Below the pieces are notes generated by a model. It saw nothing but the letters and a program-made list of their open reading frames with translations, did not search any database and was not told the DNA's origin. Positions 18,942 through 27,606 of a stretch of 64,000 nt of DNA are shown here, piece after piece (within the stretch, counting starts at the first letter, position 1; each line of letters starts with the position of its first letter). The stretch spans positions 186,001 to 250,000 of the forward strand of contig NZ_VAUO01000002.1 in assembly GCF_005796105.1 (NCBI RefSeq), in the 5' to 3' direction. The stretch is from Pseudomonas mosselii (lineage in GTDB: Bacteria > Pseudomonadota > Gammaproteobacteria > Pseudomonadales > Pseudomonadaceae). The position numbers and the translations under genes are program-made.

Positions 18942-19724
18942 TCAGCGTCCTTGGCTTTGTCCGTGGGCGGTGCACTCGCCGTGCCGCCACAGGGCCCATT
19001 CGCCCGGCGCGTAGCGCTGCCAGGTTTCGTTCTCGGTCAAGGCCTCGGTAGCGATCACCGTGACCACGTCGTTGGGGGTGGTTTGCGTGTGGAAGTCGAC
19101 GATCAGGTCGACGTCCTTCAGCCGCGCGGCGCCGAACGGGGCGCGACGGGTGATGTGTACAAGCTTGGTGGAGCAGAAGCAGAACAGCCAGTCACCGTCG
19201 CTGAGCAGGCAGTTGAACACGCCCTGGCCACGGTACTCGTTACACGCCTCGACCAGCACGGGCAGCAGTTGCTCGATCGCAACCGGCTCCGGGAAAGCTT
19301 CGCGCACGCGGTTGAGCAGGTCGCAGAAGGCCGCTTCGCTGTCGGTGTCACCAACGGGCCGGTAAAAGGTACGCAAGCCGCTGAAATCGCCGAGCTGGCC
19401 ATTGTGCGCAAAGCACCAGTTGCGCCCCCACAGCTCGCGCACGAACGGGTGGGTATTGGACAGACAGACCTTGCCGACGTTGGCCTGGCGAATATGGCCA
19501 ATGACCACTTCGCTCTTGATCGGATAGCGTTGCACCAGGTTGGCCACCTCCGACTCGCTGCTCGCCGCCGGGTCCTGGAACAGGCGCAGGCCGCGCCCCT
19601 CGTAGAAACCAATGCCCCAGCCGTCGCGGTGCGGGCCGGTGCGCCCGCCGCGCTGCATCAGGCCGGTGAAGCTGAAGACGATGTCGGTGGGGACGTTGGC
19701 GCTCATGCCCAGCAATTCGCACAT
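18942..19724 (-). CDS. Class II glutamine amidotransferase (YafJ-like)
   Basis: This 260-aa Ntn-type amidotransferase domain starts [12 protein letters not shown], so Cys2 becomes the N-terminal nucleophile after methionine removal. [36 protein letters not shown] and [13 protein letters not shown] are the expected glutaminase segments. There is no attached synthase domain, so like YafJ it may act on its own or with an unknown partner. It lies between a membrane protein gene (upstream) and the DUF2937 gene (abutting downstream), probably one transcript. Confidence 0.9.
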   Translation of the reverse strand: MCELLGMSANVPTDIVFSFTGLMQRGGRTGPHRDGWGIGFYEGRGLRLFQDPAASSESEVANLVQRYPIKSEVVIGHIRQANVGKVCLSNTHPFVRELWGRNWCFAHNGQLGDFSGLRTFYRPVGDTDSEAAFCDLLNRVREAFPEPVAIEQLLPVLVEACNEYRGQGVFNCLLSDGDWLFCFCSTKLVHITRRAPFGAARLKDVDLIVDFHTQTTPNDVVTVIATEALTENETWQRYAPGEWALWRHGECTAHGQSQGR

Positions 19725-19738
19725 GTTCGCAGCTCCGT

Positions 19739-20248
19739 TTACAGGCGTGGCTCGACGCGGCCTTGGTCCGGGCCTGCGCGGCGCACGGCGGCAGGTGGCG
19801 GCTCATCGCGGTAGCGGTCGTTACGCTCAGCGGCCAGCGAGGTCTCGGCCATCATCTGGTCATCCTCCTGCTTCTGACGCTGGGCAGCGGCCTCGCGCTG
19901 CGCGCGGCGCTCCCTGGCGCGCCTTTCCAGCGGCCAGCGGATCAGCACGAAGACGAAGTACAAGGCGAAAGCGATCATGCCGTACATGGCAAGGTCGGAA
20001 GCGGCGCGCCAGGCGTTGTTGCCGACCTTGAACGCGAGATCCAGGGTGGTGATGGCAATGGCCGGAGCGAAGCTGTCCTTGACCGGATCGACCACGGTCG
20101 GGCTCAACAGCAACACGGCGACGATCACCCGCAATGGCTCGCGCAGCCAGCGCCACATCCAGCCGGTGAACTTGAAAGCCACCAGCAGGCAACCCAGGGC
20201 GGCAACGGCGTATAGGCCCCAGGCCAGCAGATAGTCGTGTTCGGTCAT
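19739..20248 (-). CDS. Conserved inner-membrane protein, function unknown
   Basis: This 169-aa protein has about four hydrophobic segments ([35 protein letters not shown], a central one, and [21 protein letters not shown]), followed by a highly charged C-terminal tail rich in Arg, Gln and Glu that is probably a cytoplasmic coiled coil. I do not recognise a characterised family. It sits 14 bases upstream of the amidotransferase gene, so likely heads that three-gene unit. Confidence 0.72.
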   Translation of the reverse strand: MTEHDYLLAWGLYAVAALGCLLVAFKFTGWMWRWLREPLRVIVAVLLLSPTVVDPVKDSFAPAIAITTLDLAFKVGNNAWRAASDLAMYGMIAFALYFVFVLIRWPLERRARERRAQREAAAQRQKQEDDQMMAETSLAAERNDRYRDEPPPAAVRRAGPDQGRVEPRL

Positions 20249-20330
20249 GGTGTTCGTGCAAGCCAGGCAAAGAGGCGCCTATGATAAACACTTTTACTGG
20301 CGCAGGCGCCCCCATCCTATTCAGGACCGC

Positions 20331-20368
20331 GCCGGCCTATTCACGGGCTTACCCGCGAAGAGGCCGGC
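20331..20368. repeat. REP-like hairpin upstream of ptrB
   Basis: GCCGGCCT..AGGCCGGC arms enclose CGGGCTTACCCGCG, the same inner module as other REP-like elements here. It is in the 5' region of the oligopeptidase gene, only about 30 bases before its start, so it is probably transcribed as part of the leader. Confidence 0.55.
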
Positions 20369-20396
20369 ACAGGCGACCCTAATCAAGAGATCCAGC

Positions 20397-22433
20397 ATGC
20401 AGATCAAGCCTCCCGTCGCCCGCAAGGAACAAGCCACCGATCCCTACGCCTGGCTGCAACAACGCGACACCCCCGAAGTCCTCGACTACCTGCAACAAGA
20501 AAACGCCTATCAGGAGGCCTGCCTGGCCGAGCAGGCGCCGCTGCGCGAACAGCTGTTCGAAGAGATCAAGGGCCGCATCCTCGAAACCGACCTGTCGCTT
20601 CCATCGCCCTGGGGCCCGTACCTGTACTACACCCGCACCACCGCAGGCGACGAGTACCCGCGCCACTACCGTTGCCCACGTCCGGCAGACGACAGCAACC
20701 GCGTCGATGAGAGCCGCGAAGAACTGCTGTTGGACCCCAACGCCCTGGCGGACGGCGGCTTCCTGTCCCTGGGCGCCTTCAGCGTCAGCCCCGACCACCG
20801 CCTGCTGGCCTACAGCCTCGATATCAGTGGCGACGAGGTCTACACCCTGTACGTCAAGGACTTGGCCAGCGCAGCCCTGACCACCCTGCCCTTCGACGAC
20901 TGCGATGGCAGCATGACCTGGGCCAACGACGGCCAGACGCTGTTCTTCGCCGAGCTGGACGACACCCACCGCCCCTGGCGCCTGCGCCGCCATACGCTTG
21001 GCACGGCAGGCGCCGAGTGCGTGTTCGAAGAGCCCGACGGGCGCTTCTTCCTGCACTGTTACCGCGCCAGCTCCGAGCGTCAGCTGGTGCTGCTGCTCAA
21101 CAGCAAGACCACCAGCGAAGCCTGGGTGCTCGACGCCGCGACCCCACAGGCGGCCTTCACCTGCCTGGCAGCGCGGGTCGAAGGCCATGAATACTTCCCC
21201 GACCACGGCCTGCTAGACGGTCAGTGGCGCTGGTTCATTCGCAGCAATCAGCAGGGTATCAACTTCGCCCTTTACCACGCCCCGGCCGATCAGGTGCCGA
21301 GCCGTGAGCAGTGGCAGGTGCTGGTGGCGCACCGCGACGACGTGATGCTCGAAGGCCTCAGTCTGAACGCCGCAGCGCTGTCGCTGAGCCTGCGTGAAGG
21401 CGGTTTGCCGATCATCGAGGTGCATCCGCAGGGGTTGGCGGCCTACCGCGTCGAGTTGCCCGATGCGGCCTACAGCCTTTACGTTCAGGACAGCCTGGAG
21501 TTCGCCAGCGACCGCATCCGCCTGCGCTACGAGGCACTCAATCGCCCAGCCCAGGTGCGTCAGCTGGAGCTGGCCACGGGCGCCCAGCAGGTGCTCAAGC
21601 AGACCCCGGTGCTGGGCACGTTCGATGCCGACGACTATGTCAGCGAGCGGCTGTGGGCGGTGGCCAAGGACGGCACCCGCGTGCCGATCAGCCTGGTGCG
21701 CCGCCGCGCCGATCTGGGCCGCACCACGGCGCTGTACCTCTACGGCTACGGTGCCTACGGCGAAAGCCTCGACCCGTGGTTCTCCCACGCCCGCCTGAGC
21801 CTGCTGGAGCGCGGCGTGGCCTTCGCCATCGCCCACGTGCGCGGCGGTGGCGAGCTGGGCGAAGCCTGGTATCGGGCCGGCAAGCAGGCACACAAGCACA
21901 ACAGTTTCGACGACTTCATCGCTTGCGCCGAGCACCTGCTCAGCGAAGGCGTTACCACCCGCGAACGCCTGGCCATCAGCGGCGGCAGTGCCGGGGGCCT
22001 GTTGATTGGCGCGGTGCTCAACCTGCGCCCGGAACTGTTCCGCTGCGCCATCGCTGAAGTACCGTTCGTCGACGTGCTCAACACCATGCTCGACCCCGAC
22101 CTGCCGTTGACCGTCACTGAGTACGACGAATGGGGCAACCCTGAAGTGCCGGAGGTGTACGCCCGGATCAAGGGCTATGCACCGTACGAGAACGTCAGCG
22201 CCCAGGCCTACCCGGCCATGCTGGTGATCGCCGGCTACAACGACAGCCGGGTGCAGTACTGGGAAGCGGCCAAATGGGTGGCGCGACTACGTACCCTGAA
22301 GACCGACGACCACCTGCTTTTGCTCAAGACCGAGATGGGCGCCGGCCACGGCGGCATGAGCGGCCGCTATCAAGGGCTGCGTGACGTGGCGCTGGAATAT
22401 GCGTTCGTGCTCAATGAGCTGGGGGTGGTGTAA
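20397..22433 (+). CDS. ptrB: Oligopeptidase B (S9A serine peptidase)
   Basis: This cytosolic serine peptidase of the prolyl-oligopeptidase family cleaves short peptides after Arg or Lys. The 678-aa protein has an N-terminal beta-propeller and a C-terminal alpha/beta hydrolase domain. The catalytic triad is S531 in ISGGSAGG, D616 in AGYNDSRV and H651 in MGAGHGG. The motif AHVRGGGELGEAWYRAGK is typical of oligopeptidase B. The start ATG 20397 (MQIKPPVARKEQ) is chosen over an upstream in-frame ATG whose extension would cross the REP-like hairpin. Confidence 0.95.
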   Translation: MQIKPPVARKEQATDPYAWLQQRDTPEVLDYLQQENAYQEACLAEQAPLREQLFEEIKGRILETDLSLPSPWGPYLYYTRTTAGDEYPRHYRCPRPADDSNRVDESREELLLDPNALADGGFLSLGAFSVSPDHRLLAYSLDISGDEVYTLYVKDLASAALTTLPFDDCDGSMTWANDGQTLFFAELDDTHRPWRLRRHTLGTAGAECVFEEPDGRFFLHCYRASSERQLVLLLNSKTTSEAWVLDAATPQAAFTCLAARVEGHEYFPDHGLLDGQWRWFIRSNQQGINFALYHAPADQVPSREQWQVLVAHRDDVMLEGLSLNAAALSLSLREGGLPIIEVHPQGLAAYRVELPDAAYSLYVQDSLEFASDRIRLRYEALNRPAQVRQLELATGAQQVLKQTPVLGTFDADDYVSERLWAVAKDGTRVPISLVRRRADLGRTTALYLYGYGAYGESLDPWFSHARLSLLERGVAFAIAHVRGGGELGEAWYRAGKQAHKHNSFDDFIACAEHLLSEGVTTRERLAISGGSAGGLLIGAVLNLRPELFRCAIAEVPFVDVLNTMLDPDLPLTVTEYDEWGNPEVPEVYARIKGYAPYENVSAQAYPAMLVIAGYNDSRVQYWEAAKWVARLRTLKTDDHLLLLKTEMGAGHGGMSGRYQGLRDVALEYAFVLNELGVV

Positions 22434-22529
22434 AAAGCGTTTTTCATTGTCATAGGGTTTGCTCACCCTGAAGTGAGGTGCCGGAGCTTGTGGGAGCGGC
22501 GCCCACCTGACATCAAAGAAGAACAACAC

Positions 22530-22994
22530 ATGCCCGACGAACTGCACCTGAACGCCGAAATTCGCGACATGCTCATGGATTGCGGCCTGTTCGACAGCCT
22601 CCAGCCCGGTGACTTCGCCACCGCCGCAGGGTACTTCAGCCTTGCCAGTATCGAGCAAGGCCAGACCATCTTCCACGAAGGCGACGCCGGAACCTTCATG
22701 TGCATCTTGCAGCATGGCGTGGTCTCGGTACGCAAGACCGACAGCCACGGCGCGCAGGTGGAAATCGCCAACCTGCGCAAAGGCCGTACCTTCGGTGAAA
22801 TGGCCGTGCTCGACGGCGAACGCCGCTCGGCTACCTGCGTGGCGGCGACGCCCTGCCAACTGCTGACGTTGGGCAAGGACTCGCTGGACAAGATGCTCAA
22901 CGAAGCGCCCCGTATCGGCGCACGGATCATCCGGGTGCTGGCCGTGACGCTGTCCAAACGCCTGCGCATGCACGATGGCCAGCGCCTGGCCTAG
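22530..22994 (+). CDS. Cyclic nucleotide-binding domain protein
   Basis: This 154-aa protein is essentially one CRP-type cyclic-nucleotide-binding beta-roll. FHEGDAGTFMCILQHGVVSVRK and the phosphate-binding cassette GRTFGEMAVLDGERRSATCVA are both present, the Arg contacting the phosphate in related proteins. There is no helix-turn-helix after it, so it is not a DNA-binding CRP. It may be a stand-alone regulatory subunit or sensor of cAMP or another nucleotide. Start ATG 22530 follows AAAGAAGA. It overlaps the convergent proline-rich gene by 4 bases. Confidence 0.85.
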   Translation: MPDELHLNAEIRDMLMDCGLFDSLQPGDFATAAGYFSLASIEQGQTIFHEGDAGTFMCILQHGVVSVRKTDSHGAQVEIANLRKGRTFGEMAVLDGERRSATCVAATPCQLLTLGKDSLDKMLNEAPRIGARIIRVLAVTLSKRLRMHDGQRLA

Positions 22995-23269
22995 TCGGCT
23001 TTTGGCGACGGTGTTTGCACCTCAGGCTGCAAGCCTGGCAATGGCTGATCCTTCGGCGGTGCCGGCAAGGGCATGGGCGGCAATAACGGAGCGCCGGCTT
23101 GGCTGTCGCCGGCCTTGGGGGGCGTGCTGGGGGTGATTTGCGGGTACGGGCTAGGCGTCGGCGTGCCGGGCGCGCCGGGAACCTGGGTCAACGGCCCGGC
23201 CTGCTGGCCACCTGCATGGGCAATCGGCACGGCGGCGAGCAGCAGCGTGGCGAGCATCGCGGGCAGCAT
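22991..23269 (-). CDS. Small exported proline-rich protein
   Basis: This 92-aa protein has a Sec signal peptide (MLPAMLATLLLAAVPIAHAG) and a mature part that is more than a quarter proline and mostly disordered (GAPGTPTPSPYPQITPSTPP...). No domain is recognised; it may be a periplasmic or surface spacer protein. ATG at 23269 is preceded by GGAGG, which supports real translation. Confidence 0.6.
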   Translation of the reverse strand: MLPAMLATLLLAAVPIAHAGGQQAGPLTQVPGAPGTPTPSPYPQITPSTPPKAGDSQAGAPLLPPMPLPAPPKDQPLPGLQPEVQTPSPKAD

Positions 23270-23394
23270 GGCAGCCTCCTGTCGTGTGTGTCTCTACAGG
23301 CTATGCCGATCCTGCGGTTTTTGCCTGTCCGCCCAGGCCACTGGCGCGCTAGACTCAAGGTTATTACCGGCCTGACCAGAACAAAGGTATCCCC

Positions 23395-23757
23395 ATGAGC
23401 TCCACCTCCGCCGCCACCGCCCGCCTCGACCGCATCCTTGCCGACGCCAAGCGCGACAAGGAAATGGGCTATCGCGACAAAGCGCTGAAGATGTACCCGC
23501 ACGTCTGCGGCCGCTGCACCCGCGAGTTCTCCGGCAAGCGCCTGAGCGAACTGACCGTGCACCACCGCGACCACAACCACGACAACAACCCGCAGGATGG
23601 CTCCAACTGGGAGTTGCTGTGCCTGTACTGCCACGATAACGAGCACTCGCGCTATACCGATCAGCAGTACTTTTCCGACGATTCTTTAAAGACCCCCACT
23701 ACCGCTAAGGCAACTCATAATCCGTTCGCTGCTCTTGCGGATTTAATGAAAAAATAG
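23395..23757 (+). CDS. yajD: YajD family HNH endonuclease
   Basis: This 120-aa protein has an HNH nuclease fold. CGRC and CLYC form the structural zinc site, and the HNH core is VHHRDHNHDNNPQDGSNWELLC..HDNEH. It matches E. coli YajD in size and order. The nuclease role in the cell is unknown. The 3' part of the gene is unusually AT-rich (a DSLKTPTTAKATHNPF tail), as often seen in this family in pseudomonads. Confidence 0.9.
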   Translation: MSSTSAATARLDRILADAKRDKEMGYRDKALKMYPHVCGRCTREFSGKRLSELTVHHRDHNHDNNPQDGSNWELLCLYCHDNEHSRYTDQQYFSDDSLKTPTTAKATHNPFAALADLMKK

Positions 23758-23866
23758 TTCAACCCATTCTGTGCAACGATAACTAAAGGGCTCACAACAT
23801 AGTTCGCCCAATTCATCTACAGCGCTCACTCCGATCCGAGGTTTCAGCAACGAGCACAACCTCAGC

Positions 23867-23910
23867 AACCCGCTGTTGCAGCCTTGCCACGCTTAGATCC
23901 ACAGCGGGTT
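23867..23910. terminator. AACCCGCTGT..ACAGCGGGTT stem-loop
   Basis: Perfect 10-bp arms with a 24-base loop lie between convergent yajD and the Cache-protein gene, 4 bases past the latter's stop. There is no strong T-run; it is a likely shared 3' end. Confidence 0.5.
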
Positions 23911-23914
23911 TCGC

Positions 23915-24751
23915 TTATTCGGCCCTCAGGTAATACCCCGTCGCCACGAGCAGATGGCCAGTTTTGCGCAGCAGCGCATATTTGTCTTCAACCTTGCCCG
24001 TCACGGGGTTACGCCAGCGGTAACCGTACCCCCCTTCAGACCGGCTCTTCATCATTTCAAGGATGGGCGCGCCGACTGGTTTGCCGTCTGGATCCTTGAC
24101 CGTTGCGAACTCGACGCCCAGCAGCCGACGGTTGTAGCCGTGGGCCAGGTAACGACCATTGCGCAGGTCGATGATGAACAGGTACAGGTCGTCCTCATTG
24201 AAACGCGCAGACAGGCTATTGATGGCCCGCAGGCTGGCTTCGGGCTCACGCTCAATGGCTTCTACCGCTCGGTTCAGAAACGCCTTGGCTTGATCTGCTG
24301 TTGCGCGCGGCAGGTACATTCCAACGGCGAGTACGCGATCACCGACTCGTTCGAAGAACACCCGCTTGCGTTCGACCCTGCCGTCCTGCGCATTCATCCA
24401 GCGGTATTCTGCAGACAACACTTGCCCTTCCGCACCAGATAGCGCCTGGCGAAATCCGTCGCGCACCTCGGGCTCAAATGCCTCGGTTACATCCCGACCA
24501 ATCCAGGTCGCCGACGTACCGCCGCTTGCCAACAGGGTGCCGGTGGTGTCGACGACGAACACATAATGCTCGTCGTCGATGAACTCTCCCTGGCGGCTGA
24601 ATGCTGCAAAGGCGACATCGCCCTGAACGCGGTAGTATTCCACCGCGCGCTGGAGCAGTTGCCGGGCGCGCTGCTGTTCATCGGCGCTCGCAAAACCGTG
24701 ACTCAGCAACAACAAGGCACTACAAAAGAATGTCATCAAACGCATTTCCAA
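23915..24751 (-). CDS. Exported two-Cache-domain protein
   Basis: This 278-aa protein has a signal peptide (MTFFCSALLLLSHGFASA) and two tandem Cache-type sensing domains. The first is around GEFIDDEHYVFVVDTTGTLLASG and MYLPRATAD; the second is around NEDDLYLFIIDLRNGRYLAHG and ending TGHLLVATGYYLRAE. There is no transmembrane output region, GGDEF, kinase or methyl-accepting domain, so it looks like a free periplasmic ligand-binding protein. It is adjacent to the catabolic island but transcribed separately, beyond a 224-base gap. Confidence 0.83.
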   Translation of the reverse strand: MEMRLMTFFCSALLLLSHGFASADEQQRARQLLQRAVEYYRVQGDVAFAAFSRQGEFIDDEHYVFVVDTTGTLLASGGTSATWIGRDVTEAFEPEVRDGFRQALSGAEGQVLSAEYRWMNAQDGRVERKRVFFERVGDRVLAVGMYLPRATADQAKAFLNRAVEAIEREPEASLRAINSLSARFNEDDLYLFIIDLRNGRYLAHGYNRRLLGVEFATVKDPDGKPVGAPILEMMKSRSEGGYGYRWRNPVTGKVEDKYALLRKTGHLLVATGYYLRAE

Positions 24752-24975
24752 CTCCTATGTACGCTCAGACGTACGGCCCATGCCCATAGAAACCCAATCG
24801 GCTCCACGCAGCATCAGTTAGCGCACAGTCCAGTGGCCGCGATTCATATCAGATAGATTTGTTCGTCCAGATCCCATACCGTGGCTCACGCCAATAGTGG
24901 ATCTGGAACTAAAACTGCCGCTGTTAGCTTGGTTATCGACGAGCACACATTGTTTTCACTCCACGGCGGTTATCC

Positions 24976-25959
24976 CTAGGGAACGATAGGGCGAATGGTG
25001 CGAAAACCTACATGCGAGGTCGCTAAATCAGCTTCCTGGCGTTCCCGTGCCGCCGTGCGATAGCGTGCACAGTAGTTGTCCGCGCACAGATAAGAACCAC
25101 CTTTGATGATCCGGGAAGCTGATCGACCTGTGATTGCCCGCAACTGGCCGGGATCGCCATTGGCATGACTCATCAAAGGCCCCCACTGCGTATCGGTGGT
25201 CCACTCCCAAACGTTGCCAATCATGTCGAACAGACCAAAGGCGTTAGGGGCAAAACAACCGACCGGGGCCAAGCCGGTGTAACCGTCTTCACCCATGTCC
25301 ATCAGCGGAAATATGCCCTGCCAATAGTTGGCAGCCGGCTTACCATGGGCATCTAACGGTAGCTCGCCCAACCGTTGCGAGGCGGAACCTGCACGCGCGG
25401 CGTACTCCCATTCAGCCTCACTGGGCAACTGATTGCCGCGCCAGTTTGCATAGGCCTGGGCGTCCGCCAAAGTCACCAAGGTGACAGGCCGCCCATCAAG
25501 GGCGGCAGGGGGAGCATCAGGGCCATCGGGATGGCGCCAGTCAGCCCCTTTGACCAGCTTCCACCAGTTAAGTGGGGTGGTATCTTGGGCCCCCTCCTGT
25601 GACGGCCTGAACACGGCGCCTACGCCCGCGCGTTCGGCCTCGGTGACGTAGCCGGTGGCGGCCACGAAGGCACCGAACTGGGCGCGTGTCACCTCGCTGC
25701 GATCAATCCAGAAGTTTCCTACATCCACCGCTCCCAAGGGACGTTCATCCGGGTATCCCGCTTCGTTGCCGGGCGTGAAACGCCCCCCACTAACACGGAC
25801 CATGCCGGCCAGTGGATCGCTTCCCCAGCCGTTGGGCAAGCCGTCATAAGCCTCGCAGGCGGTACGACTACCCAACGTCGGCACGGGACGTGGCCATAAG
25901 GCGGCCACCGCCCATAAAACGCCCGCCAGGATAAAACTGCTGACCAACCAGCGCTTCAT
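24976..25959 (-). CDS. Formylglycine-generating enzyme (SUMF1/FGE), membrane-anchored
   Basis: FGE oxidises a cysteine in the CxPxR motif of sulfatases to C-alpha-formylglycine. This 327-aa protein has the SUMF1 fold: GGRFTPGNEAGYPDERP early, LPSEAEWEYAARAG, and NVWEWTTD. It has the copper-binding redox cysteine pair as C292-ADNY-C297 (human FGE has the same C-x4-C), followed by RYRTAARER and GFRTIRP. An N-terminal hydrophobic segment (SSFILAGVLWAVAALW) suggests export or anchoring. Its start overlaps the sulfatase stop by 4 bases, so the sulfatase is its obvious client. It is the last gene of the island operon. Confidence 0.93.
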   Translation of the reverse strand: MKRWLVSSFILAGVLWAVAALWPRPVPTLGSRTACEAYDGLPNGWGSDPLAGMVRVSGGRFTPGNEAGYPDERPLGAVDVGNFWIDRSEVTRAQFGAFVAATGYVTEAERAGVGAVFRPSQEGAQDTTPLNWWKLVKGADWRHPDGPDAPPAALDGRPVTLVTLADAQAYANWRGNQLPSEAEWEYAARAGSASQRLGELPLDAHGKPAANYWQGIFPLMDMGEDGYTGLAPVGCFAPNAFGLFDMIGNVWEWTTDTQWGPLMSHANGDPGQLRAITGRSASRIIKGGSYLCADNYCARYRTAARERQEADLATSHVGFRTIRPIVP

Positions 25960-27593
25960 GGCTTGGCGGCTTGCGGTGGCGTGACCACGCCAACCTGGCG
26001 TGCATAGGCCTGCCAGGCCTGTTTGAGACGCTCCGTGGTCTGCGGCTGACTATCCGACAGATCGTGCTGCTCGCCACGATCACGCGCGAGATCGAACAGT
26101 TGCCAACGTAGAGGCTGCGGAGCTTCCCCCGGCTTCGCCCACGGGACCAGACCCAGCAACTTCATGTTACCTTCGCGGTAGTAGCGGCTACCGAACAGTT
26201 CGCCCGCCATGACCCCTTCATCACGGGCTTTGCCCTGTAGCATCGGAAGCATCGAGCGGCCCGTGATGGGATGCTTGGCCTGGCCTCGATAGGTATCGCC
26301 TGGATCCGGCAACGCCGCCAGAGCGAGGAAGGTCGGCGCCAGGTCATCAACGCGTGCCACGCTGCGCTCCAAACCTTGACGCCGCAGGCTGACGGGAAGC
26401 TGAACGATGGCCGGAACGCTGATGCCGCCCTCGGCGGTAGTGCCCTTGAAAAGGCGCAACGGTGCAGCGCTGACCTCGGCCCAACGTAGTCCATAGTCGA
26501 TCTGCGAACCGCGTCGTCCCAGGTTTTTCAGGCTATTGTCGGTATCTGGAGCGGCCGGATAGAACAGCTCGTGGCGCTCCCCGGCTGCGCCGTTGTCAGA
26601 CATGAACACGATTAAGGTATTGTCCAGCTGTCCGCTCTTACGCAAGTAGTCGAGCAACCGTCCGATGTTGTGATCAAGGTTGTCCACCATGGCAGCGTAG
26701 ATCTCCATCTTGCGTGCCTCGACCTGCCGCTGCTGCGTATCCAACTGTTGCCAGCCAGGTAACAGCGGGGTCACTGGCAGTGGCTCCGCCGCTTGGAAAT
26801 CAGGAGGCAACAAGCCCTTTTCTTTCATCCGCTCAATACGCGCCAGCCGTACTTCGTCGTAGCCGCCGTCATAGCGACCGCGGTATTTGTCGAGGTAGGC
26901 GTCAGGCGCCTGCAGGGGCCAATGGGGTGAGGTATAGGCGGCATACGCAAAGAACGGTTTGGCGCTGCCCTCTCCGGTCTTGAGATAGTCGATTAGCTTG
27001 TCGGTATAGAAATCGGTGGAATAGAAACTCTCCGGCAACTCCACCGGCTGGCCGTTCTCGCGGTAGGTAATTTGCTCGATCTTCGCTGTGGATCCAGGTG
27101 TGGGTTTGAAGTGCACGCCACCGCCCTCTAGCAGCGTGAACGACTGTTCGAAGCCACGGCGATCTGGCCCTTGTTCGGGTGCCAGGCCCAGGTGCCATTT
27201 GCCTACCATGCTGGTTCGATAACCACCATCGCGCAGCAGCTCGGCGATGGAGTGCGCTTGTTGGCTGAGGTAGCCCTCGTAACCCGGCTTGCCTCGCTGG
27301 AACGGCTGGATAGCCTCGGCCATCGTGCCCAGACCTGCCAAATGGTTGTCCGTGCCGGACATCAGCATGGCTCGGGTCGGCGAGCAGGTCGGCGCCGCGT
27401 ACATGCTGGTCAGTTGCAGGCCATCGGCGGCCAACCGATCCAGATTGGGCGTTTTGATCTCACCACCAAATGCCCCCAGATCGGAATAACCAAGATCGTC
27501 TGCGACGATCAGCAAAATATTGGGACGTTCGGCGGCCACGACGCTGGCACTTGCCAGGCAAATCGCGACGGTAAGCAAGGCACAAAGGCGCAC
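25956..27593 (-). CDS. Periplasmic type I arylsulfatase
   Basis: This sulfate-ester hydrolase has 545 aa. The signal peptide (LCALLTVAICLASASVVA) is followed by the sulfatase N-terminus ERPNILLIVADDLGYSDLG with the metal Asp pair. The modification motif C70-S-P-T-R74 continues AMLMSG and marks formylglycine maturation. VGKWHLG and the later FMSDNGAAGE metal site are present. The GTG start at 27593 is chosen because AAGGAG lies 6 bases upstream; the in-frame ATG 20 codons earlier lies before that site. It lies 13 bases after the cyclase gene. The substrate is probably a sulfated aromatic or lipid, judged only from neighbours. Confidence 0.92.
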   Translation of the reverse strand: MRLCALLTVAICLASASVVAAERPNILLIVADDLGYSDLGAFGGEIKTPNLDRLAADGLQLTSMYAAPTCSPTRAMLMSGTDNHLAGLGTMAEAIQPFQRGKPGYEGYLSQQAHSIAELLRDGGYRTSMVGKWHLGLAPEQGPDRRGFEQSFTLLEGGGVHFKPTPGSTAKIEQITYRENGQPVELPESFYSTDFYTDKLIDYLKTGEGSAKPFFAYAAYTSPHWPLQAPDAYLDKYRGRYDGGYDEVRLARIERMKEKGLLPPDFQAAEPLPVTPLLPGWQQLDTQQRQVEARKMEIYAAMVDNLDHNIGRLLDYLRKSGQLDNTLIVFMSDNGAAGERHELFYPAAPDTDNSLKNLGRRGSQIDYGLRWAEVSAAPLRLFKGTTAEGGISVPAIVQLPVSLRRQGLERSVARVDDLAPTFLALAALPDPGDTYRGQAKHPITGRSMLPMLQGKARDEGVMAGELFGSRYYREGNMKLLGLVPWAKPGEAPQPLRWQLFDLARDRGEQHDLSDSQPQTTERLKQAWQAYARQVGVVTPPQAAKP

Positions 27594-27606
27594 AGTAAAC
27601 TCCTTT

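Noticed and set aside
18414..19814. Plus-strand open frame of 466 codons
   Set aside because: It is antisense to the DUF2937 and glutamine amidotransferase genes, both well supported; its composition is typical of GC-rich shadow frames.
22991..23646. Longer minus-strand frame at 23188-23646 opposite yajD
   Set aside because: It is valine-rich shadow sequence opposite the HNH nuclease gene.
24976..27593. Reading the SUMF1-domain protein as EgtB or PvdO
   Set aside because: The C-x4-C catalytic pair and the overlapping CSPTR sulfatase gene point to a true formylglycine-generating enzyme.
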